Of a stretch of DNA of 11,233 bases, positions 1 to 7,117 are shown piece after piece. The position numbers and the translations under genes were made by a program. Each line of letters starts with the position of its first letter. Position 1 is the stretch's first letter. Under the pieces are notes generated by a model. That model worked only from the letters and a program-made list of their open reading frames with translations, made no database searches and was not told the DNA's origin. The DNA is taken from contig CALLHY010000018.1 of NCBI GenBank assembly GCA_938009275.1, forward strand, positions 1-11,233, written 5' to 3'. Origin of the DNA: an uncultured bacterium (GTDB taxonomy: Bacteria; Cloacimonadota; Cloacimonadia; Cloacimonadales; Cloacimonadaceae).

Positions 1-2
1 TC

Positions 3-89
3 ATAGCACCCGAGGTCTATCGCGGGGCCATAGATGCGGGGGTTGCCCGCCAGATGGAGCACCGGATTTATCCGGTAATAGAGCAATAA
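3..89 (+). CDS. C-terminal fragment of a gene entering from the left edge
   Basis: An open frame runs from the window edge to TAA at 87-89 and encodes 28 residues beginning IAPEVYRGAIDAGVARQ. The codons look normal for the region and the frame is open to the edge, so it is probably the end of a real gene. The pattern of small residues followed by 'AGVAR' faintly recalls the extreme C-terminus of NAD(P)-dependent malic enzymes, where a helix with 'A..xGVA' closes the protein. Twenty-eight residues are too few to assign a family, so no function is claimed. Confidence 0.5.
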   Translation: MAPEVYRGAIDAGVARQMEHRIYPVIEQ

Positions 90-120
90 GCATCTGCTAT
101 TGGGATATTATTATAGCTTG

Positions 121-179
121 ATCGTCAGATAAATCTGGCTATTCCAGCCGCATAAATTCGGCGTTCCAGATTATTCGAT
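121..179. repeat. Long imperfect inverted repeat in the intergenic gap
   Basis: The arms AATCTGG (132-138) and CCAGATT (166-172) are perfectly complementary. Inside them GCCG (147-150) pairs with CGGC (159-162), and outside them ATCG (121-124) pairs with CGAT (176-179). The whole could fold into a hairpin about 59 nt long with internal loops. No T-run follows, so it is not a canonical intrinsic terminator. It may mark the 3' end of the upstream gene or act as a leader or extragenic element. The rest of the 90-307 gap holds no gene. Confidence 0.45.
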
Positions 180-307
180 GCTATTACTTAGCTTAGCCAG
201 TTCGAGAAGCCAGCTAAAGTAAGCGCAGCATTATTTAGTTGACAGAATTGCACTAGTATAGTTAAGGTGCAGTAACGTCAAATATAACACTATAAGAGGA
301 AATAAAG

Positions 308-2776
308 ATGGCAAAATACGTGATCATAGGTGGGGTTGCAGGTGGCGCAACCACGGCAGCAAGATTGCGCAGGATAGACGAAAGCGCAGAGATAATTATG
401 TTTGAACGCGGCAGTTACATATCTTATGCAAACTGCGGATTGCCCTATTACATTGGTGGAGTAATCTCCGAGCGCGACCGGCTTTTTGTGCAAACGCCAG
501 AGAGCTTTAAGGCGCGGCTAAATGTAGATATCCGCATCGACAGCGAAGTAATTGCCATAGATAGAGCCGCGAAGCAGGTAAGGGTGAGAAGCACCAAGAC
601 AGGCGAAGAATACAGTGAATCCTACGACAAACTTATGCTTTCTCCCGGTGCCGAGCCTTTGCGTCCCGGCATTCCCGGCATTGGAGACGAGTGCATCTTT
701 TCCCTGCGCAGCGTTCCGGACACAGACAAGATTAGTGACTATATAAAAACACATGAAGTAAAGCGTGCCGTTATAGTTGGAGCCGGCTTTATCGGCTTGG
801 AGATGGCGGAGAATCTTCATCACCTTGGTATATTTGTAACCATTGTGGAAATGGCGGAACAGGTAATGACACCCCTGGATTATGAAATGGCGGCAGAAGT
901 GCATCAGCATTTAAAGACCAAGAATGTGGAGTTTTATCTTAAGGATGCCGTTAATTCCTTTGTTCAGGAGCCGGATGGACTGCATGTGCGGCTAAAGAGC
1001 GGAAAGTCTTTGCAGACTGATATGGTTATTCTATCCATTGGGGTTCGCCCCGAAAGCCATTTGGCAGAAGCCGCAGGGCTGGAGCTGGGAGTAAACAAAG
1101 GCATTGTGGTTAATGAATATATGCAGACCACCGATCCCGATATTTATGCAGTGGGTGATGCGGTGGTCTTCCCCAGCCCCATTACCGGCAAGCCGTTTTT
1201 AACCTATCTGGCAGGCCCGGCGAATAAGCAGGGACGCATTGCCGCCGATAACATGGTGATGGGTAACAAGCGTAAGTATTCGGGTTCGATATCCACAGCC
1301 ATAGCCAAAGTGTTTGATCTCACTGTGGCTGCAACAGGGGTTTCCGAAAAGGTGCTGAAGCACGAAGGAATACCTTATATATCGTCAATTATCCATTCTT
1401 CGTCCCATGCGGGATATTATCCCGATGCTCTGCCAATGACCATCAAGATTGTGTTTGATCCCGTTGATGGCAGGCTATTGGGCTCTCAGATTGTGGGCTT
1501 TGATGGCGTTGACAAACGCATAGACATGATGGCGCATATACTGAAGCATCGTGAAACAGTCTACGACCTGGAAGAGATAGAACACGCCTATGCGCCGCCA
1601 TTCTCATCCGCCAAAGACCCGGTTAATGTTGCCGGTCTGGTAGCAGATAATATATTGAACGGCCTGGTGAAGATTATTCACTGGAATGAGCTGCGCAATC
1701 TGGACTACTCCAATACAGTTCTGATAGACGTTCGCACTCCCGACGAGCATCAGCTTGGCAGTATAGATCGCGCAATAAACATCGATGTAGATACCATGCG
1801 CGGTAGATTGGATGAGATACCAAGAGGACAGAAGATAGTGGTATTCTGCGGCACGGGGCACCGCTCATACTTTGCCTCACGCATACTGGTGCAAAGTGGT
1901 TTTAGTGAGGTTTACAACCTCTCCGGTGGCTACTTAACCTATGAACACGCCACGCAGAAGCAATCGAATGAAGACATCTTCTCCAAAGACGTGATAGGCA
2001 AAGACGATCACATTTACCAGAGTGACACTGAGCGGAGCAGCACTCCCAGCGGTAAAGTATTTGAAGCCGATGCCTGTGGCTTGCAGTGCCCCGGCCCCAT
2101 TATGCGGCTGAAGCAAGAGATTGACCGCCTGAATAATGGAGACCAGCTAAAGATATCCGCCTCAGACCCTGGCTTTGCCAAAGACGTTCCCGCCTGGTGC
2201 AAAATGACCGGCAATACGCTAATCGGCATTGAAACCGAAGGCAAAAAGATTATTGCCACTGTACAGAAAGGGGGAAGTGCGGAACAGGGAGCCGGCAGTT
2301 CAGGTGGAAAAAACAAGACCATTGTGGTATTCAGTGATGATATGGACAGGGCACTGGCATCCTTTGTGATAGCCAATGGCGCGGCTACAACGGGTAAAAA
2401 GGTTACTATGTTCTTCACCTTTTGGGGGCTGAATATCATTAAGCGCAATAACAAACCCAAGGTAAGTAAAGACTTTATGGGCAAGATGTTTGGCATGATG
2501 ATGCCCTCCAGTTCGCAAGGCCTGGCATTGTCTAAGATAAACTTTGGTGGAATAGGCCCCATGCTGATGCGTAAACGCATGAAAGATAAAAATGTGGATT
2601 CGCTGGAGATGATGATTATGCAGGCGAAGCATGCCGGGGTTGAGATGATTGCCTGCCAGATGTCTATGGATATCATGGGCGTGGTGGCAGAAGAGCTGAT
2701 AGACGGTGTAACCATTGGTGGAGTTGCCACCTATCTATCCGAGGCGGAACAGGCAAACTTAAATCTGTTTATCTAA
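308..2776 (+). CDS. Four-module sulfur-relay flavoprotein: CoA-disulfide reductase-like + rhodanese + TusA + DsrE-like
   Basis: The 822-residue product is a cytoplasmic FAD/NAD(P)H disulfide or persulfide reductase with three sulfur-carrier domains attached. Residues 1-450 form the pyridine nucleotide-disulfide oxidoreductase: FAD-binding GGVAGG at 8-13, the single redox cysteine C43 in SYANCGLPYY as in CoA-disulfide reductase/Npsr enzymes, NAD(P)-binding VGAGFIGLE at 157-165, a second FAD motif YAVGDA at 280-285, and the dimer-interface YAPPFSSAKDP near 428. Residues about 455-550 are rhodanese with active cysteine C514 in FCGTGHR. Residues about 584-655 are TusA/SirA with the CPGP motif at C594 and an extra C590. 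Residues about 670-822 resemble the DsrE/DsrF/DrsH-like family, with C783. All expected sulfur-carrying cysteines are present. The ATG is preceded by AAGAGGA at 294-300. This architecture is known among bacterial CoADR-rhodanese fusions. The substrate (CoA-SS-CoA, CoA persulfide, polysulfide or another disulfide) cannot be told from sequence. Confidence 0.93.
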   Translation: MAKYVIIGGVAGGATTAARLRRIDESAEIIMFERGSYISYANCGLPYYIGGVISERDRLFVQTPESFKARLNVDIRIDSEVIAIDRAAKQVRVRSTKTGEEYSESYDKLMLSPGAEPLRPGIPGIGDECIFSLRSVPDTDKISDYIKTHEVKRAVIVGAGFIGLEMAENLHHLGIFVTIVEMAEQVMTPLDYEMAAEVHQHLKTKNVEFYLKDAVNSFVQEPDGLHVRLKSGKSLQTDMVILSIGVRPESHLAEAAGLELGVNKGIVVNEYMQTTDPDIYAVGDAVVFPSPITGKPFLTYLAGPANKQGRIAADNMVMGNKRKYSGSISTAIAKVFDLTVAATGVSEKVLKHEGIPYISSIIHSSSHAGYYPDALPMTIKIVFDPVDGRLLGSQIVGFDGVDKRIDMMAHILKHRETVYDLEEIEHAYAPPFSSAKDPVNVAGLVADNILNGLVKIIHWNELRNLDYSNTVLIDVRTPDEHQLGSIDRAINIDVDTMRGRLDEIPRGQKIVVFCGTGHRSYFASRILVQSGFSEVYNLSGGYLTYEHATQKQSNEDIFSKDVIGKDDHIYQSDTERSSTPSGKVFEADACGLQCPGPIMRLKQEIDRLNNGDQLKISASDPGFAKDVPAWCKMTGNTLIGIETEGKKIIATVQKGGSAEQGAGSSGGKNKTIVVFSDDMDRALASFVIANGAATTGKKVTMFFTFWGLNIIKRNNKPKVSKDFMGKMFGMMMPSSSQGLALSKINFGGIGPMLMRKRMKDKNVDSLEMMIMQAKHAGVEMIACQMSMDIMGVVAEELIDGVTIGGVATYLSEAEQANLNLFI

Positions 2777-2826
2777 GCTGCCAAAGTTGCTTGACTGATT
2801 TACGACAAGCGCAACACTTGGTCTTT

Positions 2827-3861
2827 ATGAAGATAAAGAACATTCTTTACACAGTTGTTGCCTGCCTGATCCTTATCAGCCTTGCCTCATGCGCAACGGT
2901 TACGGGAAACGTGTATCCGCTTAGTTCGGGATACATTAAGCACGACAACCTGTATAATGAGTTGTTTGCCATCAGTAGCTCGTCTCCTGCCTTGGCGCAG
3001 CTAAGAATAATCGGATTCAGCAGCACGGAAACGCTACCCATCTACGCCCTGGAAATTGGGCATATAGATGCTCCCAAAACAGCTCTGATAATAGGTCAGC
3101 ATCATGGCGACGAGGTTTTGGGCGTGAATGTATCGGTTGCCTTTGCGCGTCAATTGGTGAGCGAGTATGCCGTTAATGACGATTACAAGCAACTTTTACA
3201 TCAATACCGGTTTTGGATAGTTCCCAGCCTGAATCCCGAGGGATTTCGCATTGTTAGTTCTGGCCAATTTGAATTCAAGCGTAAAAACAATACCGATACT
3301 GATGCTAATAAGCGTCTTGACCTACGCACCGATGGGGTGGATTTGAATCGAAATTATCCGGTATTTTGGGATTTGGACCCGGATACTAACGTGAATAGCC
3401 CATTTTACAAGGGTAAAGCTCCTGTTTCCGAAAAAGAGGTGGAGGCTATAGTAGCCCTTGCTCAGCTTCAGAACTTTGACATAGCCATTTTTTTGCATAG
3501 TTCAGCTTCCGGGGCCTATAGTGAAAAGCTGTATCTTCCCGCTAACGAGAATGATTCTGAGCTATTTATGCAAACCAAATTACTTGCCGGGGCCTATGCC
3601 CACGAAGTAAGGAAAGACTATTCCTCGGGCACCTACGAAGTGCATGAAGGCAGGACTTCCGCGGTTGGAAATGCCCGTAATTACTTTTTTCATCGCCTGG
3701 GCACCAAAGCCTTTTTGGTGGAGATTGGGGGGATTAATAAACGAGGACAGAGCATTATTCACCCGAATGATAAGATATTGTCCAAGATTGTTACCAAGCA
3801 TCTGCGCGCAATGGAAAAGCTATTTTTACAGCAGATAGACACGAGGCTACCTATACAGTAA
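2827..3861 (+). CDS. M14-family zinc carboxypeptidase/amidase-like lipoprotein
   Basis: With the ATG at 2827 the product has 344 residues and begins with a lipoprotein signal peptide: MKIK, a hydrophobic stretch (residues 5-20), then the lipobox LASC with the lipidated cysteine at C22. A TTG at 2791 in the same frame would add 12 polar residues before this signal, so the ATG is preferred, although no strong ribosome binding site precedes it. The zinc site is readable as HGDE (H93, E96) plus H224 in FLHSS. The substrate-binding NRNY (N174, R175) and the catalytic glutamate E299 in LVEIGG are also present. The domain fills residues about 55-335. This pattern fits the M14 carboxypeptidase superfamily, near MpaA murein-peptide amidase or succinylglutamate desuccinylase-like members. 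A role in cell-wall peptide trimming outside the cytoplasmic membrane is an inference. It lies 50 bp after the flavoprotein gene, consistent with co-transcription. Confidence 0.85.
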   Translation: MKIKNILYTVVACLILISLASCATVTGNVYPLSSGYIKHDNLYNELFAISSSSPALAQLRIIGFSSTETLPIYALEIGHIDAPKTALIIGQHHGDEVLGVNVSVAFARQLVSEYAVNDDYKQLLHQYRFWIVPSLNPEGFRIVSSGQFEFKRKNNTDTDANKRLDLRTDGVDLNRNYPVFWDLDPDTNVNSPFYKGKAPVSEKEVEAIVALAQLQNFDIAIFLHSSASGAYSEKLYLPANENDSELFMQTKLLAGAYAHEVRKDYSSGTYEVHEGRTSAVGNARNYFFHRLGTKAFLVEIGGINKRGQSIIHPNDKILSKIVTKHLRAMEKLFLQQIDTRLPIQ

Positions 3862-3882
3862 CTCATTGAAAAAGGAGATACC

Positions 3883-4938
3883 ATGCAGTTTCTAGACGAT
3901 CTGATGAACCCCTCCTCCGAGCTTGCCAAAACCCTTAATAGCCTTTACGATGGCGTTTATGTGGTGGACACGCAACGCATAATCCTCTTTTGGAACAAGG
4001 CAGCCGAGCAAATGACCGGCTATTCTGCCGCCGAAGTGCTGGGTAAGAGCTGTAAAGATGATATCCTTAATCATATAGACGAGAATGGAGTGTTATTGTG
4101 CAGAGGAGCCTGTCCCCTGCTAAAGGCCATCTCCTGCGCTGGCACATCCACTGCCAAAGTATATCCCAAGTCCAGGTCTGGTAAACGCTTTCCCGTAGAG
4201 ACTCATGTATCCACAGTAAAAGATGAAAAAGGAATAGTGGTGGCAGCCATCGAGGTGTTTCGCGACATCAGTCTGCAAGAAGAGCACCGCATTATGCAAG
4301 AGAAATTTAACAATCTGGTTCGTCAATACGTGTCCACCGCCACCATCAGCGACATCGAAAGCAGGATCGGTGGGTCTGTTCCTTCAGGGAATAGCCGCAT
4401 ATTGGATTTGAGCGTGATGTATATGGATGTGGTTAATTTTACCGGCTTCTCTGAGAGTAATAGCCCGGAGGCAACCGTTAAGCTGCTGAATGACCTGTTT
4501 GGTGTTTGTGACGTTATAACTCGTGAATGCTTTGGTGATATAGATAAGTTTATTGGTGATGCGCTGATGGCAGTATTTAATGATGCTAACGATGCTGTTC
4601 GCAGTGCAATGAAGATATTGGAAACTGGTATCCAGGAGCTAAACCGCCTGCGACTTGAAAACAACGAAACAGAGATTGCCATTCGCATCGGAATAAATTC
4701 CGGCCTGGTGCTGCAAGGTGACGTAGGTACGCCAGACCGCAAAGACTTAACCGTTATCGGGGATGCCGTTAATATCGCTGCCAGAATAGAGAAAGCATCG
4801 TTGCCAAATAGACTAATGATTTCCGAGGCAAGCTATTCTCGCCTGAACAGCAGCCTTTGCGATCAATTTGCCTTCCATCACGAAGTGGAACTAAAGGGAA
4901 AATCCGAACCCATAAAGCTGTTTATTTACAAAGTGTGA
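3883..4938 (+). CDS. PAS domain-class III adenylate cyclase
   Basis: This 351-residue soluble protein probably makes cAMP in response to a signal bound by its PAS domain. Residues about 12-130 are a PAS fold (DGVYVVD, FWNKAAEQMTGYSAAEVLGK). It contains a cysteine motif, C73-x3-C77 in LCRGACPL, with C57 and C85 nearby, as seen in a subset of PAS domains. A helical linker (130-165) leads to the cyclase domain (about 172-351). The catalytic set is complete: metal-binding D182 (MDVVNFTGFSE) and D226 (KFIGDALMAVF), the adenine-selecting pair K222 and D288 (DLTVIGDAVN), and transition-state N297 and R301 (VNIAARIE). The lysine/aspartate pair favours ATP over GTP. No membrane segments are seen. The start is supported by AAAGGAG just upstream at about 3871-3877. 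It sits 21 bp after the lipoprotein gene. No cAMP receptor is visible in the window. Confidence 0.92.
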   Translation: MQFLDDLMNPSSELAKTLNSLYDGVYVVDTQRIILFWNKAAEQMTGYSAAEVLGKSCKDDILNHIDENGVLLCRGACPLLKAISCAGTSTAKVYPKSRSGKRFPVETHVSTVKDEKGIVVAAIEVFRDISLQEEHRIMQEKFNNLVRQYVSTATISDIESRIGGSVPSGNSRILDLSVMYMDVVNFTGFSESNSPEATVKLLNDLFGVCDVITRECFGDIDKFIGDALMAVFNDANDAVRSAMKILETGIQELNRLRLENNETEIAIRIGINSGLVLQGDVGTPDRKDLTVIGDAVNIAARIEKASLPNRLMISEASYSRLNSSLCDQFAFHHEVELKGKSEPIKLFIYKV

Positions 4939-5002
4939 GATTTGGCAACGGGCTGCTATCAGCTTAGTTTATCCTGGATATCACCTGTTACAAGGAGCCA
5001 GC

Positions 5003-7117
5003 ATGGAAAAGCTTAAGGGCGTCAGGACGATTGTTCTGAACCAAGGTAGTGCAGAAGAACTGCGCGACAAGGTGCGAGAATACTTCCACCAAACATTTAG
5101 CATAGACGAAAAGCTCTATGAGCTACTTGCCCACGATGAAGCCTTCTATATGCGTGCCGATCCCCTAAGGCATCCTTTGGTATTCTATCTTGGTCACACC
5201 GCAGTATTTTACATAAACAAGCTAAATATCGCCCATATAATAAGCGATAGGATTAATCCTGAGTATGAGTCCATGTTTGCCGTGGGTGTGGATGAAATGA
5301 GCTGGGACGACCTGAATGAAGCACATTACAATTGGCCTGCCATTAGCGAAGTAAAGAAGTATCGCGAGCAGGTTCGCAGCTATGTGGATGCGCTTATTAT
5401 GCGCTTGCCCTTACCTGTGGATGGCATCAACTGGGATAGTCCCTGGTGGGCTATCATGATGGGCATCGAGCATCAGCGCATCCATCTAGAAACATCTTCT
5501 GTGCTAATCCGCCAATTACCCATTAGCGAGGTGCAGCAGCTTGATTTCTGGGCAATCTGCCCCCACAGCGGTGATGCTCCGATAAATGCTCTACTGCAAG
5601 TAATGGGAGCAGAAGTAGTATTGGGCAAGAATTATGATGATCCCCTTTACGGTTGGGATAACGAGTATGGTAGGCAAACTGTGCAACTAATGGACTTCAA
5701 GGCATCACGCTATCTGGTTTCTAACCGTGAGTTCCTTGGCTTTGTGGAGGGGGGAGGCTATGAACGTAAAGAATATTGGACAGATGAAGGTTGGGCTTGG
5801 CGCAATTATGCTTTGCCCAGGCATCCCCGCTTCTGGCTGCAAGACCATGATGGTGCATGGATGCTACGCACGATTGCCAGCATTATCCCCATGCCTTGGA
5901 ATCATCCTGTGGAGGTGAACTATCTGGAAGCCAAGGCATTTTGTAACTGGATGTCGCTTTGCCAAGGCAAAGAAATCCGTCTGCCTTCGGAAGCCGAATG
6001 GTATCGCCTGCGTGACAGCCGTTTAAGCAGTGATCAACCCTATTGGGACAAAGCTCCCGGTAATATAAATCTGGAGTATTATGCCTCTGCCTGCCCTGTT
6101 GATGAATTTTGTTTTGGCGATTTTTACGACATCATAGGCAACGTGTGGCAGTGGACAGAAACGCCCATCTCTGCCTTCCCCGGCTTTAAGGTGCATCCTT
6201 ATTATGACGACTTCTCTGTGCCTACATTCGACACACGACACAACCTGATAAAAGGCGGTTCATTTATCTCTACCGGCAATGAAGCACTACGCAATGCCCG
6301 CTATGCCTTTCGCCGCCATTTTATGCAGCATGCCGGATTCCGCTATGTGGAAAGCAGCAACAAGCTGGGGCATGAGAGTAATCTTTATGAAAGTGATCCC
6401 GAAATCTTGCCCTGGTGTGCATTAAACTGGGAAGACAGCCCCTGGGGCGAAAACTATCACCAAAGCATGATCTCGCGGCTATTGCCATATATAGAAGCTT
6501 CAAACAAAGCCTCTGCCCTTAGTATGGGCTGTAAAACCGGACGCTCGGCCTTTGAGCTGGCAAAATACTTCCAAAGCGTTACCGGCCTCGATGCCACTGC
6601 CCGCTTGATTCGTTTGGCAGTGCAGATGCAGGAGGATGGCTTTATCCGTTATTATAACATAGAAGAAGGCGAAATCTTCAGTACCGCCGAGATTAGCCTT
6701 GCTAGTTTGGGACTGGAAGCCCATGCCGATCGATGTCAATTCTGGCAGGCAGATAGCGCAAATCTCCCCGCCAAGTTTACGGGTTATAGCTTTGTGCTGG
6801 CAGAAAACGTGCTGGAACGCAGTGCCAATCCTGCTGCTTTCCTGAAGGAAATTCCCTTGCGCATGCTTCCCGGCGGCATATTGGTGATAGCCGATTCGTA
6901 TAACTGGAATGGCGAATTCACCATGCCCGAGAACCGCTTGGGAGCTTATCGCAAAGATGGTGAGCCGGTGCGTAGTTGGGACACGCTCTGCCAGTTGCTT
7001 GCCCCAAGCTTCGAACTGCTTTCATCTCCCTTCGATGTTCTGCAAAGCCTTAAGCACTCGCAGCGCAGCAGGCAGCTAAACATTTTGCAGGTAAGCGTAT
7101 GGAAGCTGAAACAGTGA
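5003..7117 (+). CDS. ovoA: OvoA: 5-histidylcysteine sulfoxide synthase fused to N-methyltransferase (ovothiol A synthesis)
   Basis: The 704-residue length matches bacterial OvoA (about 700). OvoA is a non-heme iron enzyme that joins cysteine to C5 of histidine using O2 to give a sulfoxide. A separate PLP C-S lyase (OvoB) releases 5-thiohistidine, and the C-terminal SAM domain methylates it to ovothiol A. Three modules are visible. Residues 15-180 are a DinB_2-like domain with iron ligands H65 (YLGHTAVFY) and H157/H161 (GIEHQRIHLETS). Residues about 195-450 are a formylglycine-generating-enzyme-like domain (LPSEAEW, GNVWQWTE, GGSF, RNARYAFRRHF, AGFRYV). Residues about 470-704 are a Rossmann methyltransferase with MGCKTGRSAFELA at 508-520 and MLPGGILVIADSY at 621-633. 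The fused methyltransferase separates it from ergothioneine EgtB. Y434 may be the active-site tyrosine of the family, but I have not aligned it. AAGGAG at 4992-4997 supports the start. No ovoB-like gene lies in the window. Confidence 0.92.
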   Translation: MEKLKGVRTIVLNQGSAEELRDKVREYFHQTFSIDEKLYELLAHDEAFYMRADPLRHPLVFYLGHTAVFYINKLNIAHIISDRINPEYESMFAVGVDEMSWDDLNEAHYNWPAISEVKKYREQVRSYVDALIMRLPLPVDGINWDSPWWAIMMGIEHQRIHLETSSVLIRQLPISEVQQLDFWAICPHSGDAPINALLQVMGAEVVLGKNYDDPLYGWDNEYGRQTVQLMDFKASRYLVSNREFLGFVEGGGYERKEYWTDEGWAWRNYALPRHPRFWLQDHDGAWMLRTIASIIPMPWNHPVEVNYLEAKAFCNWMSLCQGKEIRLPSEAEWYRLRDSRLSSDQPYWDKAPGNINLEYYASACPVDEFCFGDFYDIIGNVWQWTETPISAFPGFKVHPYYDDFSVPTFDTRHNLIKGGSFISTGNEALRNARYAFRRHFMQHAGFRYVESSNKLGHESNLYESDPEILPWCALNWEDSPWGENYHQSMISRLLPYIEASNKASALSMGCKTGRSAFELAKYFQSVTGLDATARLIRLAVQMQEDGFIRYYNIEEGEIFSTAEISLASLGLEAHADRCQFWQADSANLPAKFTGYSFVLAENVLERSANPAAFLKEIPLRMLPGGILVIADSYNWNGEFTMPENRLGAYRKDGEPVRSWDTLCQLLAPSFELLSSPFDVLQSLKHSQRSRQLNILQVSVWKLKQ

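Noticed and set aside
239..266. TTGACA at 239-244 as the -35 box of a promoter for the sulfur cluster
   Set aside because: No convincing -10 lies at 16-18 bp. TATAGT (257-262) is only 12 bp away, and TATAAC (283-288) is too far. The promoter position is left open.
2014..2730. 238-codon open frame on the - strand
   Set aside because: It lies wholly antisense to the TusA and DsrE-like part of the sulfur-relay gene, whose motifs are unmistakable. The reverse frame is a by-product of codon usage.
2791..2826. TTG at 2791 as the start of the M14 lipoprotein
   Set aside because: It would put 12 polar residues before a well-formed lipoprotein signal peptide. The ATG at 2827 gives a normal n-region, h-region and lipobox.
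4323..4742. 139-codon open frame on the - strand
   Set aside because: It is antisense to the cyclase catalytic domain, which has all catalytic residues in the + frame.
4951..4970. GGCTGCTATCAGCTT followed by a T-rich stretch as a terminator after the cyclase gene
   Set aside because: The stem is only 4-5 bp with a wobble pair and the T-run is interrupted. It is too weak to claim and would split a closely spaced gene run.
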